Below are positions 25,375-36,529 of a stretch of DNA of 64,000 nt, one piece after another. The DNA comes from Haematococcus lacustris (taxonomy: Eukaryota > Chlorophyta > Chlorophyceae > Chlamydomonadales > Haematococcaceae), in contig JASKMD010000021.1 in the NCBI GenBank assembly GCA_030144725.1, positions 310,001-374,000 of the forward strand, in the 5' to 3' direction. Under the pieces are notes generated by a model, which made no database searches, was not told where the DNA came from, and saw only the letters and a program-made list of their open reading frames with translations. Numbering within the stretch: position 1 is the first letter of the stretch; the number at the start of each line of letters is the position of its first letter. The translations under genes were made by a program, and so were the position numbers.

Positions 25375-26310
25375 AGATGGCTACAGAGCAGTATCCACAT
25401 GACTACAGAGCAGTATCCACATGACTACAGAGCAGTATCCACATGACTACGGAGCAGTATCCACATGACTACAGAGCAGTATCCACCTGCCTACAGAGCA
25501 GTATACACATGGCTACAGAGCAGTATCCACATGACTACAGAGCAGTATCCAATGACTACAGAGCAGTATCCCCATGACTACAGAGCAGTATCCACATGAC
25601 TACAGAGCAGTATACACATGACTACAGAGCAGTATCCACATGACTACAGAGCAGTATCCACATGACTACAGAGCAGTATCCACATGACTACAGAGCAGTA
25701 TCTGAATGACTACAGAGCAGTATCCGAATGACTACAGAGCAGTATCCGAATGACTACAGAGCAGTATCCAATTCATACTGCGCAGTATCCCCATGACTAC
25801 AGAGCAGTATTTAATGACTACAGAGCAGTATCCACATGACTACAGAGCAGTATCCGAGTGACTACAGAGCAGTATCCAATTCATACTGCGCAGTATCCAC
25901 ATGACCACAGAGCAGTATACAATGACTACAGAGCAGTATCCACATGACTACTGCACAGTATCCACATGGCTACAGAGCGGTATCCACATGACTACAGAGC
26001 AGTATCTAATGACTACAGAGCAGTATTCACATGATTACAGAGCAGTATTCAATAGCTACAGAGCAGTATGCTATGACTACAGAGCAGTATGCACATACAT
26101 ACAGAGCAGTATCCATAAACTACAGAGCAGTATCCTTATGCCTACTGCGCAACATCTACATGCCTACTGCGCAGTATTTAAGGGCTACAGAGCAGTATCC
26201 ACATGGCTACAGAGCAGTACTAACATGCCTACAGAGCAGTATCCTTATGGATACTGCGCAGGTGACACTAGCTACTGAGCAGGTGACCATGGATACTGCG
26301 CAGGTGACGC
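25375..26310 (-). repeat. Right subterminal array, inverted copies of the GGATACTGCTC repeat
   Basis: About 40 copies of a ~22-bp unit, ACTACAGAGCAGTATCCACATG, the reverse complement of the 20880-21990 repeat. Several copies carry the full palindrome arm TACTGCGCAGTATCC (near 25785, 25888 and 26245). The inverted arrangement relative to the left arrays marks this as the other subterminal region of the same transposon. Confidence 0.92.
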
Positions 26311-26333
26311 TGCTAATTTGTGTGAGTGCCTCT

Positions 26334-26833
26334 NNNNNNNNNNNNNNNNNNNNNNNNNNNNNNNNNNNNNNNNNNNNNNNNNNNNNNNNNNNNNNNNNNN
26401 NNNNNNNNNNNNNNNNNNNNNNNNNNNNNNNNNNNNNNNNNNNNNNNNNNNNNNNNNNNNNNNNNNNNNNNNNNNNNNNNNNNNNNNNNNNNNNNNNNNN
26501 NNNNNNNNNNNNNNNNNNNNNNNNNNNNNNNNNNNNNNNNNNNNNNNNNNNNNNNNNNNNNNNNNNNNNNNNNNNNNNNNNNNNNNNNNNNNNNNNNNNN
26601 NNNNNNNNNNNNNNNNNNNNNNNNNNNNNNNNNNNNNNNNNNNNNNNNNNNNNNNNNNNNNNNNNNNNNNNNNNNNNNNNNNNNNNNNNNNNNNNNNNNN
26701 NNNNNNNNNNNNNNNNNNNNNNNNNNNNNNNNNNNNNNNNNNNNNNNNNNNNNNNNNNNNNNNNNNNNNNNNNNNNNNNNNNNNNNNNNNNNNNNNNNNN
26801 NNNNNNNNNNNNNNNNNNNNNNNNNNNNNNNNN
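26334..26833. other. Assembly gap (500 N)
   Basis: Exactly 500 Ns, a placeholder length. It starts five bases after the right end of the 7.5 kb transposon. The left flank stops at unit offset 450 and the right flank resumes at offset 305, so the missing DNA must be at least about 4.56 kb, plus any whole number of units. Confidence 0.98.
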
Positions 26834-27163
26834 GAGGCCTCCTGTGACAGCCCTGTAGCTGAGTCAGCAGGGCCCCGGGAGGGGAGGCCGAGGGTGCCTA
26901 AGCGGCAGCAGCCGGAGTAGGCAGGGCAGGCGGGGGAGGAGGTTGAGAAGCTCGGTCCTCTGCTCCTGCGGCCCCCTCTGGCCATCTATTCACGCGAGCC
27001 TCGGGTCCGCCGGCGCCGTTTCTGGGGCCAAGGTGGCGTGCATTGAGGCCACCCCGGCCCCTCCCCCCTGCCCTCCTCCTTTGCCAGGTCCGCTTCCCCT
27101 TCCCAGCCCACCCACCCTCCTCTACACACGCGTAGCCCGCGCGGGGGTGAGCCAGGACTAGCC

Positions 27164-30100
27164 ATGCAGCGCCCAGGTGTGGCCGCCAGGTTCATGGAAG
27201 TCACCCTTAACGTGCAGGGCCTTGCCCAGCCGCACAAACTGCAGGCCCTGCTTGACTGGGCCGCTGACAGCCCGGCGCAAGTGGTGTTCCTCCAAGAGTG
27301 CCATAGGGCGGAGAGCGTGTGGCAGTGGGCAGAAGCCCACTCGGGGCCAAGCCCGCCTGGCGGGGGCAGTGGTTTTACACCCCTGGCACCGGCAGCTCCC
27401 AAGGCTGTCTGGTTTTGCTCAAGCCCTCCACCATCCTCCAGGGGTGCACCCAGATGCAGCTGCAGGCAGAGGGGGCCCAGGGGCGGGTGCTGCGGGTAGA
27501 CGGGGAGCTCGCAGGCAGACCGGTGTCCCTTGTGTGCGTGTACGCCACGGCGCAGCAGGCAGAGCGGCCAGCGTTCTACGCAGAGTGCCTCCCGCCAGCC
27601 GCCGACCGCCGCCTCCTCCTCATGGGGGGCGACTTCAACTGCATCCTCGCCTCAGTGGACAGAGTGGGCGTCCCGCAGGACTCGCAGCATGGGGACGCCT
27701 GGGTGGGCAGCCGGGGCCAGGGAGCGGAGCAGCTGCGGCAGCTGGTTCGTGAGCGGGGTCTGGTGGACCCGTGGCGCCGACTGTACCCCTCCCCGCTCCC
27801 TGGCAGCTGCACCCCACCCACCTTGACAACCCTGACCTGCTGGACTGCCTCAAGGATTTCCTTGTGGGGCAAGGGAGCAGGGGGCCTAGCAGTCCCTGCT
27901 GCACCGGGGCGCCACGAGCCAGGTGCTGGTCACGGCCACCTCAACGACAGCTCCCCCTTGCGTCGGGGCTGCTGCAGGGCAGCGGGGCCTCCCCGCTCTA
28001 CTAGTGCATCGTGCTCCAGCCGCTGGTCAGCTACCTCAGCTCGCTCCAGCTGGCAGGCCGCATCAGCACCCCCACCATCCCCTCAAGCCCTCTGGCCATG
28101 CACAGGGCCGCCCTGACCCCCGCGCTCCCTTCCAAGGAGTATGCGGACGACCTCACCATCGTGTGGTGCTCGATCGGGTCAGAGACGGGAAGGTGGTAGT
28201 GGAGGCCCTGGGCCTGTTCCGCGCCGCTGGGGGCCCTGCGCTGTGTGTGAGCAAGAGCTCTGCCCTGCCGTGCGCCCAGCCGGAGCCCGGGCTGGGTAAC
28301 CAGGGGGGCTCGGGACCCGAGGGGGCAGGGAGGGGAGGTAGGGGGGGGGAAGGGGGGGAAGGGGGCGGGCAAGGGCAGGTGGGCGAGCAGGGGCTGGGGG
28401 GTGGGCTGGGGGAAGGTGGCGGGCAAGGACAGCAGCAGGGCGGGCGGGAGCAGGGTGGGGAGCAGGAGCCGGAGGTGGTCATCCCAGCTGTCCGAGCGGG
28501 GGTGCCAGTGCGCCACCTGGCGGCGCCTCTTGGGGCGGCCTCCTACGCTGCCACCAGCGAGGCAGCCTTTGGTGGGGCGGCGGCGGCCATGATGGCAGCC
28601 TCCCTCCCTTGGCGGCCCCAAGGCCTCAGCCTCCTGGGGCGGGTGCAGGTGGCCCAACAGTGCCTGGCCTCCAAGTCCATCTACCAGACGGCCTTCGTGC
28701 AACCCTCCGCTCCTCTGGCGCAAGCCATGGCCTTGGCCGTCAACCGCTTTGTGGCAGCCTCAGACCTGCCCCAGGAGCGCAGCCCCAACAGCAGCCGCCT
28801 CTACCCTAGCAAGGCCACCTGCGTGATGCCCCGGGGGGAGGGAGGGGTGGGGCTTCCCGACCTGGGGGTCACCACCACGGCCATGCTGGCTAAGATGCTG
28901 GCCCAGCTCTGGTCGCCCCGGGTTCGTCCCTGGCAGCCTCTGACCCACAGCCTGCTGGCAGACCCCTCCCACGGCCTCAGCACGTGGGTCATCACCGACC
29001 CCACCGCCCCCCCTTCGCGAGGCATCAGCCAGCGGCTGCAAGCTCACGTGACGGCCCTGGCTGAGCTCAAGCTGTTCCGTGCGGTGCCCCCCGCTAGCCA
29101 GTCCTTCTTCTCGGTGCTGGCGGAGCCGCTGTGGTACGACGCGCAAGTCCGCATGAACCCAACAGCTAGGGAGGCAGCAGCTGAGCAGGGTTGGACCCAC
29201 GTCCGCCACCTGAGGGAGGCCCTCTTGAGCCCACAGCTGGAGGGGGAGGCCCGTTGGGCTGCGGACCTGGTCAGGGCTTGCCTCCCCGATCCCTGGCAGG
29301 GAATGGTGGACCGCCTGCAGCCTCCACAGCCGGAGTGGGAGTGCCTAAGGGTTGGGCCAGGGGTGGGGTTTGTGATGCGGCGCACCCCCATGCTCCAGCC
29401 CTCCCACTGGGTGGGCACCAACGGCCGCCTCTACCCCCTAGACTCCACAGGGCAGGGGCCCTTAGGGGCTTTCTAAGCGGAGGAGGGGACGGCCTGGGAG
29501 CTAGCAGCGGTGGCCCGGCTCACCAAGCCCAGCTACAGGCTGACCCCGGAGGGGCGAGCCACCCACCTCCGCCCTCTACCCTCCCAGCGTCACGAGGCGC
29601 AGGAGCAGGCTCAGGGGCAGGAGCAAGGAGGAGCCAGGAGCCCTGAGGGAGCCCTGAGGGAGCTGGAGTTCAAGTGGGAGGCAAGCGCGGCAGGTGGCAG
29701 ACCAGGGGGCAGCGATGGAGCGGGAGCAGCAGGGCAGGGATGTGGAGGAGCGGCTCCCCGAGGAGGTGCAGGGCAGCCAACCGCCTCGCTGGCATGACAC
29801 TCCGCCAGGGCGCACCAGCGACCCTCGCCGCAGATGAGGGCGGCCCAGCAGGCTGCGCGGCAGCTGGAGGGCCAGCAGCGGCGTCGGGGCAGGCGGCCAG
29901 TTGCTCCGCCCGCCCCCCGGGCCGACACCGTGGACCAGCTGGCTGTAGGTGTTCAAGCCGGTCAGCCGTGTGTTGATGTGTGAAAGGAGCTGCTAGACCC
30001 CACCCTTCGCCGGGAGCATGTCTTCGTGGCCTTGCGGGTGCTTTACGCCAGCCTCATGGTGGAGGCCTTGTGGGGCCACACTTGTGGGGCCATCCTCAAG

Positions 30101-30961
30101 GGTACGGCTGCCCCGGGCTCGTCCACCTGCCGCTTCTGCCAGCCGGGGCACCTGGAGACTCTAACCCACGCCTTCCTGACCTGCCCCGCCGTGTTCCCAG
30201 CCTGGGAGTGGGTGCTGGACGTGTACGGCCGCCTCACAGGCACCCGCCCCCCCTCGGGCGACGCCATGCTGCTCTTTAGCGGGCGCCCCACCCGCGGCGT
30301 GGCCCCCCCCTTCCAGCCCCCTGACAGCCTGTTGTGGCTGCGGCTGCGCGTGGCCTATGTGGGCGCAGTGTGGCGCCTCCGCAGCTCAGGAGCCGCTACA
30401 GCCCTGCACCCACAGCAGGTGGCGAGGCGGGTCGTGGAGGAAGTCATCTCCACCCTCACCACGGCCGTCAAGCGTGCCTGGCATCGGGTGGGGAGGGACA
30501 TCCGGGTGGGCCTCTGCGGCGCTGTGCCCTCCACCTGGTTCAAGGGCAAGGAACCGGAGCTGGACGCTGCCCACTTCGACCAGCTGTGGCCCGATGCGTC
30601 GGGGGGCTGGTTTGCCAAGCAGCCTAGGAGGGAGCGGAGGGGAGGGCAGGAGGGGGCAGAGGGGAGGGTTGGGGCAGGAGGAGTGGAGGAGGAGAGGGCA
30701 CCAGGGAGGCCTAGGCATGGGGAGGGCAGGGCGCAGGGGGGGGAGAGCTGTTTGTTTGCCTCTCCTTGCAGTGGCCCGTCCCCTTCCCCGTCGAGCCAGC
30801 CTGAGCTGCAGGGTTGCTGCTGGGGCCTTCGTGCGTTCTTTGGGTGGGGTGGGCTAGGCCTCGGGGGTTTGTCTGGGTGTGAGGGGACCGGGGGCTTAGG
30901 TGGTCTTGGTTTGAGTGTTGGGGGTAGGGTTCAAGGCTCCAGGTCGAGGGGCTGGGCTTAG
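27164..30961 (+). pseudogene. LINE ORF2-like pseudogene, unit 5 (3' side of the split unit or a later copy)
   Basis: Long subtype with GDFN, the 60-bp segment and all shared lesions. Unlike unit 4 it has Ala to Glu in the first endonuclease strand (FMEVTLNVQG), a change it shares with units 6-8. The Gly-rich tract is in frame, so the thumb-to-C-terminus frame runs open from about 27923 to 29476. Array sequence resumes after the N gap at 26834, at unit offset 305, whereas the upstream copy was cut at offset 447. The two halves are therefore probably from different units, with the intervening array missing from the assembly. Confidence 0.86.
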
Positions 30962-31867
30962 GCTTGTGTGAGTAGGTTTGTGAGGAGAGTCTGGGAAGGT
31001 GAGAAGAGCTAGGGTGGAGGGCGTTGGTGTGGGGGAGTGTCTTGACGTTGTCCAAGGGAGGGGGGTGCTTGGGTTGTGTAGACCTTTGCTTAAGGTGTGG
31101 GGACCGCTGTGTTTGGGTGGGGTGCTTGGGGATCGTGTATGGGAGAACCTTGTTTGTTGTAGTCTTCTCTATTCTTCTTTTCTTTAGTCTCTCTCTCTCT
31201 TGTAATGCTCTCTTCTCTCTAAAACAAAAAAAACGGGCTGGGCAGCCGGTGCGGCACAGTGCGGGTTGGGCCCGCTAAACTGGGTATGCCGAGGGGAGGC
31301 AGCGCTCAGCCAGCTGCCTAGCAAGCCCTAGGGAGGCCTCGCCGGCGCCGGTTAGGCGTTCCCTCTTCCTGTTCCAGCTCTGATGAGTGGGAGGCACGGC
31401 GGGCAGGGCTTTAGCAAGAGGCTCAGCACAGGCCGAGGCAAGCCGGCAAGCAGCGTGCTGCCCATCGTGGCCGTGGGACCCCACACGTGCGTTGCTACGG
31501 GCTGCTTAGCCCCTCTGCCAGCCTGGCCAGCACTCTGGAGGCCTCCTGTGACAGCCCTGTAGCTGAGTCAGCAGGGCCCCGGGAGGGGAGGCCGAGGGTG
31601 CCTAAGCGGCAGCAGCCGGAGTAGGCAGGGCAGGCGGGGGAGGAGGTTGAGAAGCTCGGTCCTCTGCTCCTGCGGCCCCCTCTGGCCATCTATTCACGCG
31701 AGCCTCGGGTCCGCCGGCGCCGTTTCTGGGGCCAAGGTGGCGTGCATTGAGGCCACCCCGGCCCCTCCCTCCTGCCCTCCTCCTTTGCCAGGTCCGCTTC
31801 CCCTTCCCAGCCCACCCACCCTCCTCTACACACGCGTAGCCCGCGCGGGGGTGAGCCAGGACTAGCC

Positions 31868-34800
31868 ATGCAGCGCCCAGGTGTGGCCGCCAGGTTCATG
31901 GAAGTCACCCTTAACGTGCAGGGCCTTGCCCAGCCGCACAAACTGCAGGCCCTGCTTGACTGGGCCGCTGACAGCCCGGCGCAAGTGGTGTTCCTCCAAG
32001 AGTGCCATAGGGCGGAGAGCGTGTGGCAGTGGGCAGAAGCCCACTCGGGGCCAAGCCCGCCTGGCGGGGGCAGTGGTTTTACACCCCTGGCACCGGCAGC
32101 TCCCAAGGCTGTCTGGTTTTGCTCAAGCCCTCCACCATCCTCCAGGGGTGCACCCAGATGCAGCTGCAGGCAGAGGGGGCCCAGGGGCGGGTGCTGCGGG
32201 TAGACGGGGAGCTCGCAGGCAGACCGGTGTCCCTTGTGTGCGTGTACGCCACGGCGCAGCAGGCAGAGCGGCCAGCGTTCTACGCAGAGTGCCTCCCGCC
32301 AGCCGCCGACCGCCGCCTCCTCCTCATGGGGGGCGACTTCAACTGCATCCTCGCCTCAGTGGACAGAGTGGGCGTCCCGCAGGACTCGCAGCATGGGGAC
32401 GCCTGGGTGGGCAGCCGGGGCCAGGGAGCGGAGCAGCTGCGGCAGCTGGTTCGTGAGCGGGGTCTGGTGGACCCGTGGCGCCGACTGTACCCCTCCCCGC
32501 TCCCTGGCAGCTGCACCCCACCCACCTTGACAACCCTGACCTGCTGGACTGCCTCAAGGATTTCCTTGTGGGGCAAGGGAGCAGGGGGCCTAGCAGTCCC
32601 TGCTGCACCGGGGCGCCACGAGCCAGGTGCTGGTCACGGCCACCTCAACGACAGCTCCCCCTTGCGTCGGGGCTGCTGCAGGGCAGCGGGGCCTCCCCGC
32701 TCTACTAGTGCATCGTGCTTTAGCCGCTGGTCAGCTACCTCAGCTCGCTCCAGCTGGCCATGCACAGGGCCGCCCTGACCCCCGCGCTCCCTTCCAAGGA
32801 GTATGCGGACGACCTCACCATCGTGTGGTGCTCGATCGGGTCAGAGACGGGAAGGTGGTAGTGGAGGCCCTGGGCCTGTTCCGCGCCGCTGGGGGCCCTG
32901 CGCTGTGTGTGAGCAAGAGCTCTGCCCTGCCGTGCGCCCAGCCGGAGCCCGGGCTGGGTAACCAGGGGGGCTCGGGACCCGAGGGGGCAGGGAGGGGAGG
33001 TAGGGGGGGGGAAGGGGGGGAAGGGGGCGGGCAAGGGCAGGTGGGCGAGCAGGGGCTGGGGGGTGGGCTGGGGGAAGGTGGCGGGCAAGGACAGCAGCAG
33101 GGCGGGCGGGAGCAGGGTGGGGAGCAGGAGCCGGAGGTGGTCATCCCAGCTGTCCGAGCGGGGGTGCCAGTGCGCCACCTGGCGGCGCCTCTTGGGGCGG
33201 CCTCCTACGCTGCCACCAGCGAGGCAGCCTTTGGTGGGGCGGCGGCGGCCATGATGGCAGCCTCCCTCCCTTGGCGGCCCCAAGGCCTCAGCCTCCTGGG
33301 GCGGGTGCAGGTGGCCCAACAGTGCCTGGCCTCCAAGTCCATCTACCAGACGGCCTTCGTGCAACCCTCCGCTCCTCTGGCGCAAGCCATGGTCTTGGCC
33401 GTCAACCGCTTTGTGGCAGCCTCAGACCTGCCCCAGGAGCGCAGCCCCAACAGCAGCCGCCTCTACCCTAGCAAGGCCACCTGCGTGATGCCCCGGGGGG
33501 AGGGAGGGGTGGGGCTTCCCGACCTGGGGGTCACCACCACGGCCATGCTGGCTAAGATGCTGGCCCAGCTCTGGTCGCCCCGGGTTCGTCCCTGGCAGCC
33601 TCTGACCCACAGCCTGCTGGCAGACCCCTCCCACGGCCTCAGCACGTGGGTCATCACCGACCCCACCGCCCCCCCTTCGCGAGGCATCAGCCAGCGGCTG
33701 CAAGCTCACGTGACGGCCCTGGCTGAGCTCAAGCTGTTCCGTGCGGTGCCCCCCGCTAGCCAGTCCTTCTTCTCGGTGCTGGCGGAGCCGCTGTGGTACG
33801 CCGCGCAAGTCCGCATGAACCCAACAGCTAGGGAGGCAGCAGCTGAGCAGGGTTGGACCCACGTCCGCCACCTGAGGGAGGCCCTCTTGAGCCCACAGCT
33901 GGAGGGGGAGGCCCGTTGGGCTGCGGACCTGGTCAGGGCTTGCCTCCCCGATCCCTGGCAGGGAATGGTGGACCGCCTGCAGCCTCCACAGCCGGAGTGG
34001 GAGTGCCTAAGGGTTGGGCCAGGGGTGGGGTTTGTGATGCGGCGCACCCCCATGCTCCAGCCCTCCCACTGGGTGGGCACCAACGGCCGCCTCTACCCCC
34101 TAGACTCCACAGGGCAGGGGCCCTTAGGGGCTTTCTAAGCGGAGGAGGGGACGGCCTGGGAGCTAGCAGCGGTGGCCCGGCTCACCAAGCCCAGCTACAG
34201 GCTGACCCCGGAGGGGCGAGCCACCCACCTCCGCCCTCTACCCTCCCAGCGTCACGAGGCGCAGGAGCAGGCTCAGGGGCAGGAGCAAGGAGGAGCCAGG
34301 AGCCCTGAGGGAGCCCTGAGGGAGCTGGAGTTCAAGTGGGAGGCAAGCGCGGCAGGTGGCAGACCAGGGGGCAGCGATGGAGCGGGAGCAGCAGGGCAGG
34401 GATGTGGAGGAGCGGCTCCCCGAGGAGGTGCAGGGCAGCCAACCGCCTCGCTGGCATGACACTCCGCCAGGGCGCACCAGCGACCCTCGCCGCAGATGAG
34501 GGCGGCCCAGCAGGCTGCGCGGCAGCTGGAGGGCCAGCAGCGGCGTCGGGGCAGGCGGCCAGTTGCTCCGCCCGCCCCCCGGGCCGACACCGTGGACCAG
34601 CTGGCTGTAGGTGTTCAAGCCGGTCAGCCGTGTGTTGATGTGTGAAAGGAGCTGCTAGACCCCACCCTTCGCCGGGAGCATGTCTTCGTGGCCTTGCGGG
34701 TGCTTTACGCCAGCCTCATGGTGGAGGCCTTGTGGGGCCACACTTGTGGGGCCATCCTCAAGGGTACGGCTGCCCCGGGCTCGTCCACCTGCCGCTTCTG

Positions 34801-35623
34801 CCAGCCGGGGCACCTGGAGACTCTAACCCACGCCTTCCTGACCTGCCCCGCCGTGTTCCCAGCCTGGGAGTGGGTGCTGGACGTGTACGGCCGCCTCACA
34901 GGCACCCGCCCCCCCTCGGGCGACGCCATGCTGCTCTTTAGCGGGCGCCCCACCCGCGGCGTGGCCCCCCCCTTCCAGCCCCCTGACAGCCTGTTGTGGC
35001 TGCGGCTGCGCGTGGCCTATGTGGGCGCAGTGTGGCGCCTCCGCAGCTCAGGAGCCGCTACAGCCCTGCACCCACAGCAGGTGGCGAGGCGGGTCGTGGA
35101 GGAAGTCATCTCCACCCTCACCACGGCCGTCAAGCGTGCCTGGCATCGGGTGGGGAGGGACATCCGGGTGGGCCTCTGCGGCGCTGTGCCCTCCACCTGG
35201 TTCAAGGGCAAGGAACCGGAGCTGGACGCTGCCCACTTCGACCAGCTGTGGCCCGATGCGTCGGGGGGCTGGTTTGCCAAGCAGCCTAGGAGGGAGCGGA
35301 GGGGAGGGCAGGAGGGGGCAGAGGGGAGGGTTGGGGCAGGAGGAGTGGAGGAGGAGAGGGCACCAGGGAGGCCTAGGCATGGGGAGGGCAGGGCGCAGGG
35401 GGGGGAGAGCTGTTTGTTTGCCTCTCCTTGCAGTGGCCCGTCCCCTTCCCCGTCGAGCCAGCCTGAGCTGCAGGGTTGCTGCTGGGGCCTTCGTGCGTTC
35501 TTTGGGTGGGGTGGGCTAGGCCTCGGGGGTTTGTCTGGGTGTGAGGGGACCGGGGGCTTAGGTGGTCTTGGTTTGAGTGTTGGGGGTAGGGTTCAAGGCT
35601 CCAGGTCGAGGGGCTGGGCTTAG
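31868..35623 (+). pseudogene. LINE ORF2-like pseudogene, unit 6 (42-bp deletion subtype)
   Basis: This copy shares with unit 7 alone a 42-bp in-frame deletion between RT motif B and YADD (near 32757), an extra TAG at 32721-32723 four codons into the LQPL helix, Ala to Val in the connection domain (AMVLAV), and Asp/Asn to Ala in the WYAAQV segment. These joint markers show that units 6 and 7 descend from one duplication event. GDFN is intact; the other shared lesions are present, including TGA at 34643-34645. Confidence 0.87.
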
Positions 35624-36529
35624 GCTTGTGTGAGTAGGTTTGTGAGGAGAGTCTGGGAAGGTGAGAAGAGCTAGGGTGGAGGGCGTTGGTGTGGGGGAGT
35701 GTCTTGACGTTGTCCAAGGGAGGGGGGTGCTTGGGTTGTGTAGACCTTTGCTTAAGGTGTGGGGACCGCTGTGTTTGGGTGGGGTGCTTGGGGATCGTGT
35801 ATGGGAGAACCTTGTTTGTTGTAGTCTTCTCTATTCTTCTTTTCTTTAGTCTCTCTCTCTCTTGTAATGCTCTCTTCTCTCTAAAACAAAAAAAACGGGC
35901 TGGGCAGCCGGTGCGGCACAGTGCGGGTTGGGCCCGCTAAACTGGGTATGCCGAGGGGAGGCAGCGCTCAGCCAGCTGCCTAGCAAGCCCTAGGGAGGCC
36001 TCGCCGGCGCCGGTTAGGCGTTCCCTCTTCCTGTTCCAGCTCTGATGAGTGGGAGGCACGGCGGGCAGGGCTTTAGCAAGAGGCTCAGCACAGGCCGAGG
36101 CAAGCCGGCAAGCAGCGTGCTGCCCATCGTGGCCGTGGGACCCCACACGTGCGTTGCTACGGGCTGCTTAGCCCCTCTGCCAGCCTGGCCAGCACTCTGG
36201 AGGCCTCCTGTGACAGCCCTGTAGCTGAGTCAGCAGGGCCCCGGGAGGGGAGGCCGAGGGTGCCTAAGCGGCAGCAGCCGGAGTAGGCAGGGCAGGCGGG
36301 GGAGGAGGTTGAGAAGCTCGGTCCTCTGCTCCTGCGGCCCCCTCTGGCCATCTATTCACGCGAGCCTCGGGTCCGCCGGCGCCGTTTCTGGGGCCAAGGT
36401 GGCGTGCATTGAGGCCACCCCGGCCCCTCCCTCCTGCCCTCCTCCTTTGCCAGGTCCGCTTCCCCTTCCCAGCCCACCCACCCTCCTCTACACACGCGTA
36501 GCCCGCGCGGGGGTGAGCCAGGACTAGCC

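Larger units (their letters stand above)
18823..26328. mobile_element. 7.5 kb CACTC-ended transposon with inverted subterminal arrays, inserted in the LINE array
   Basis: The left end reads CACTCACAGGAATTAGCAG (18823-18841). The reverse complement of the right end (26287-26328) starts CACTCACACAAATTAGCAG. The two termini match over about 42 bp with a handful of differences, out to a shared CTGCGCAGTATCCATGG. The flanking array gives a CC/CC target duplication (18821-18822 and 26329-26330), and the next array bases, TCT, follow. Subterminal tandem arrays of a GGATACTGC(G/T)C motif point inward from both sides. Interior ORFs are short, and no transposase with a recognisable DDE core was found, so it is probably non-autonomous. 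Short TSD, CACT ends and subterminal repeats suggest the CACTA/EnSpm group; that label is inference. Confidence 0.82.

Noticed and set aside
18902..26310. CRISPR-like arrays (regular ~22-bp repeats)
   Set aside because: Copies are directly adjacent with no unique spacers, are degenerate, and lie in a eukaryotic transposon as inverted subterminal blocks.
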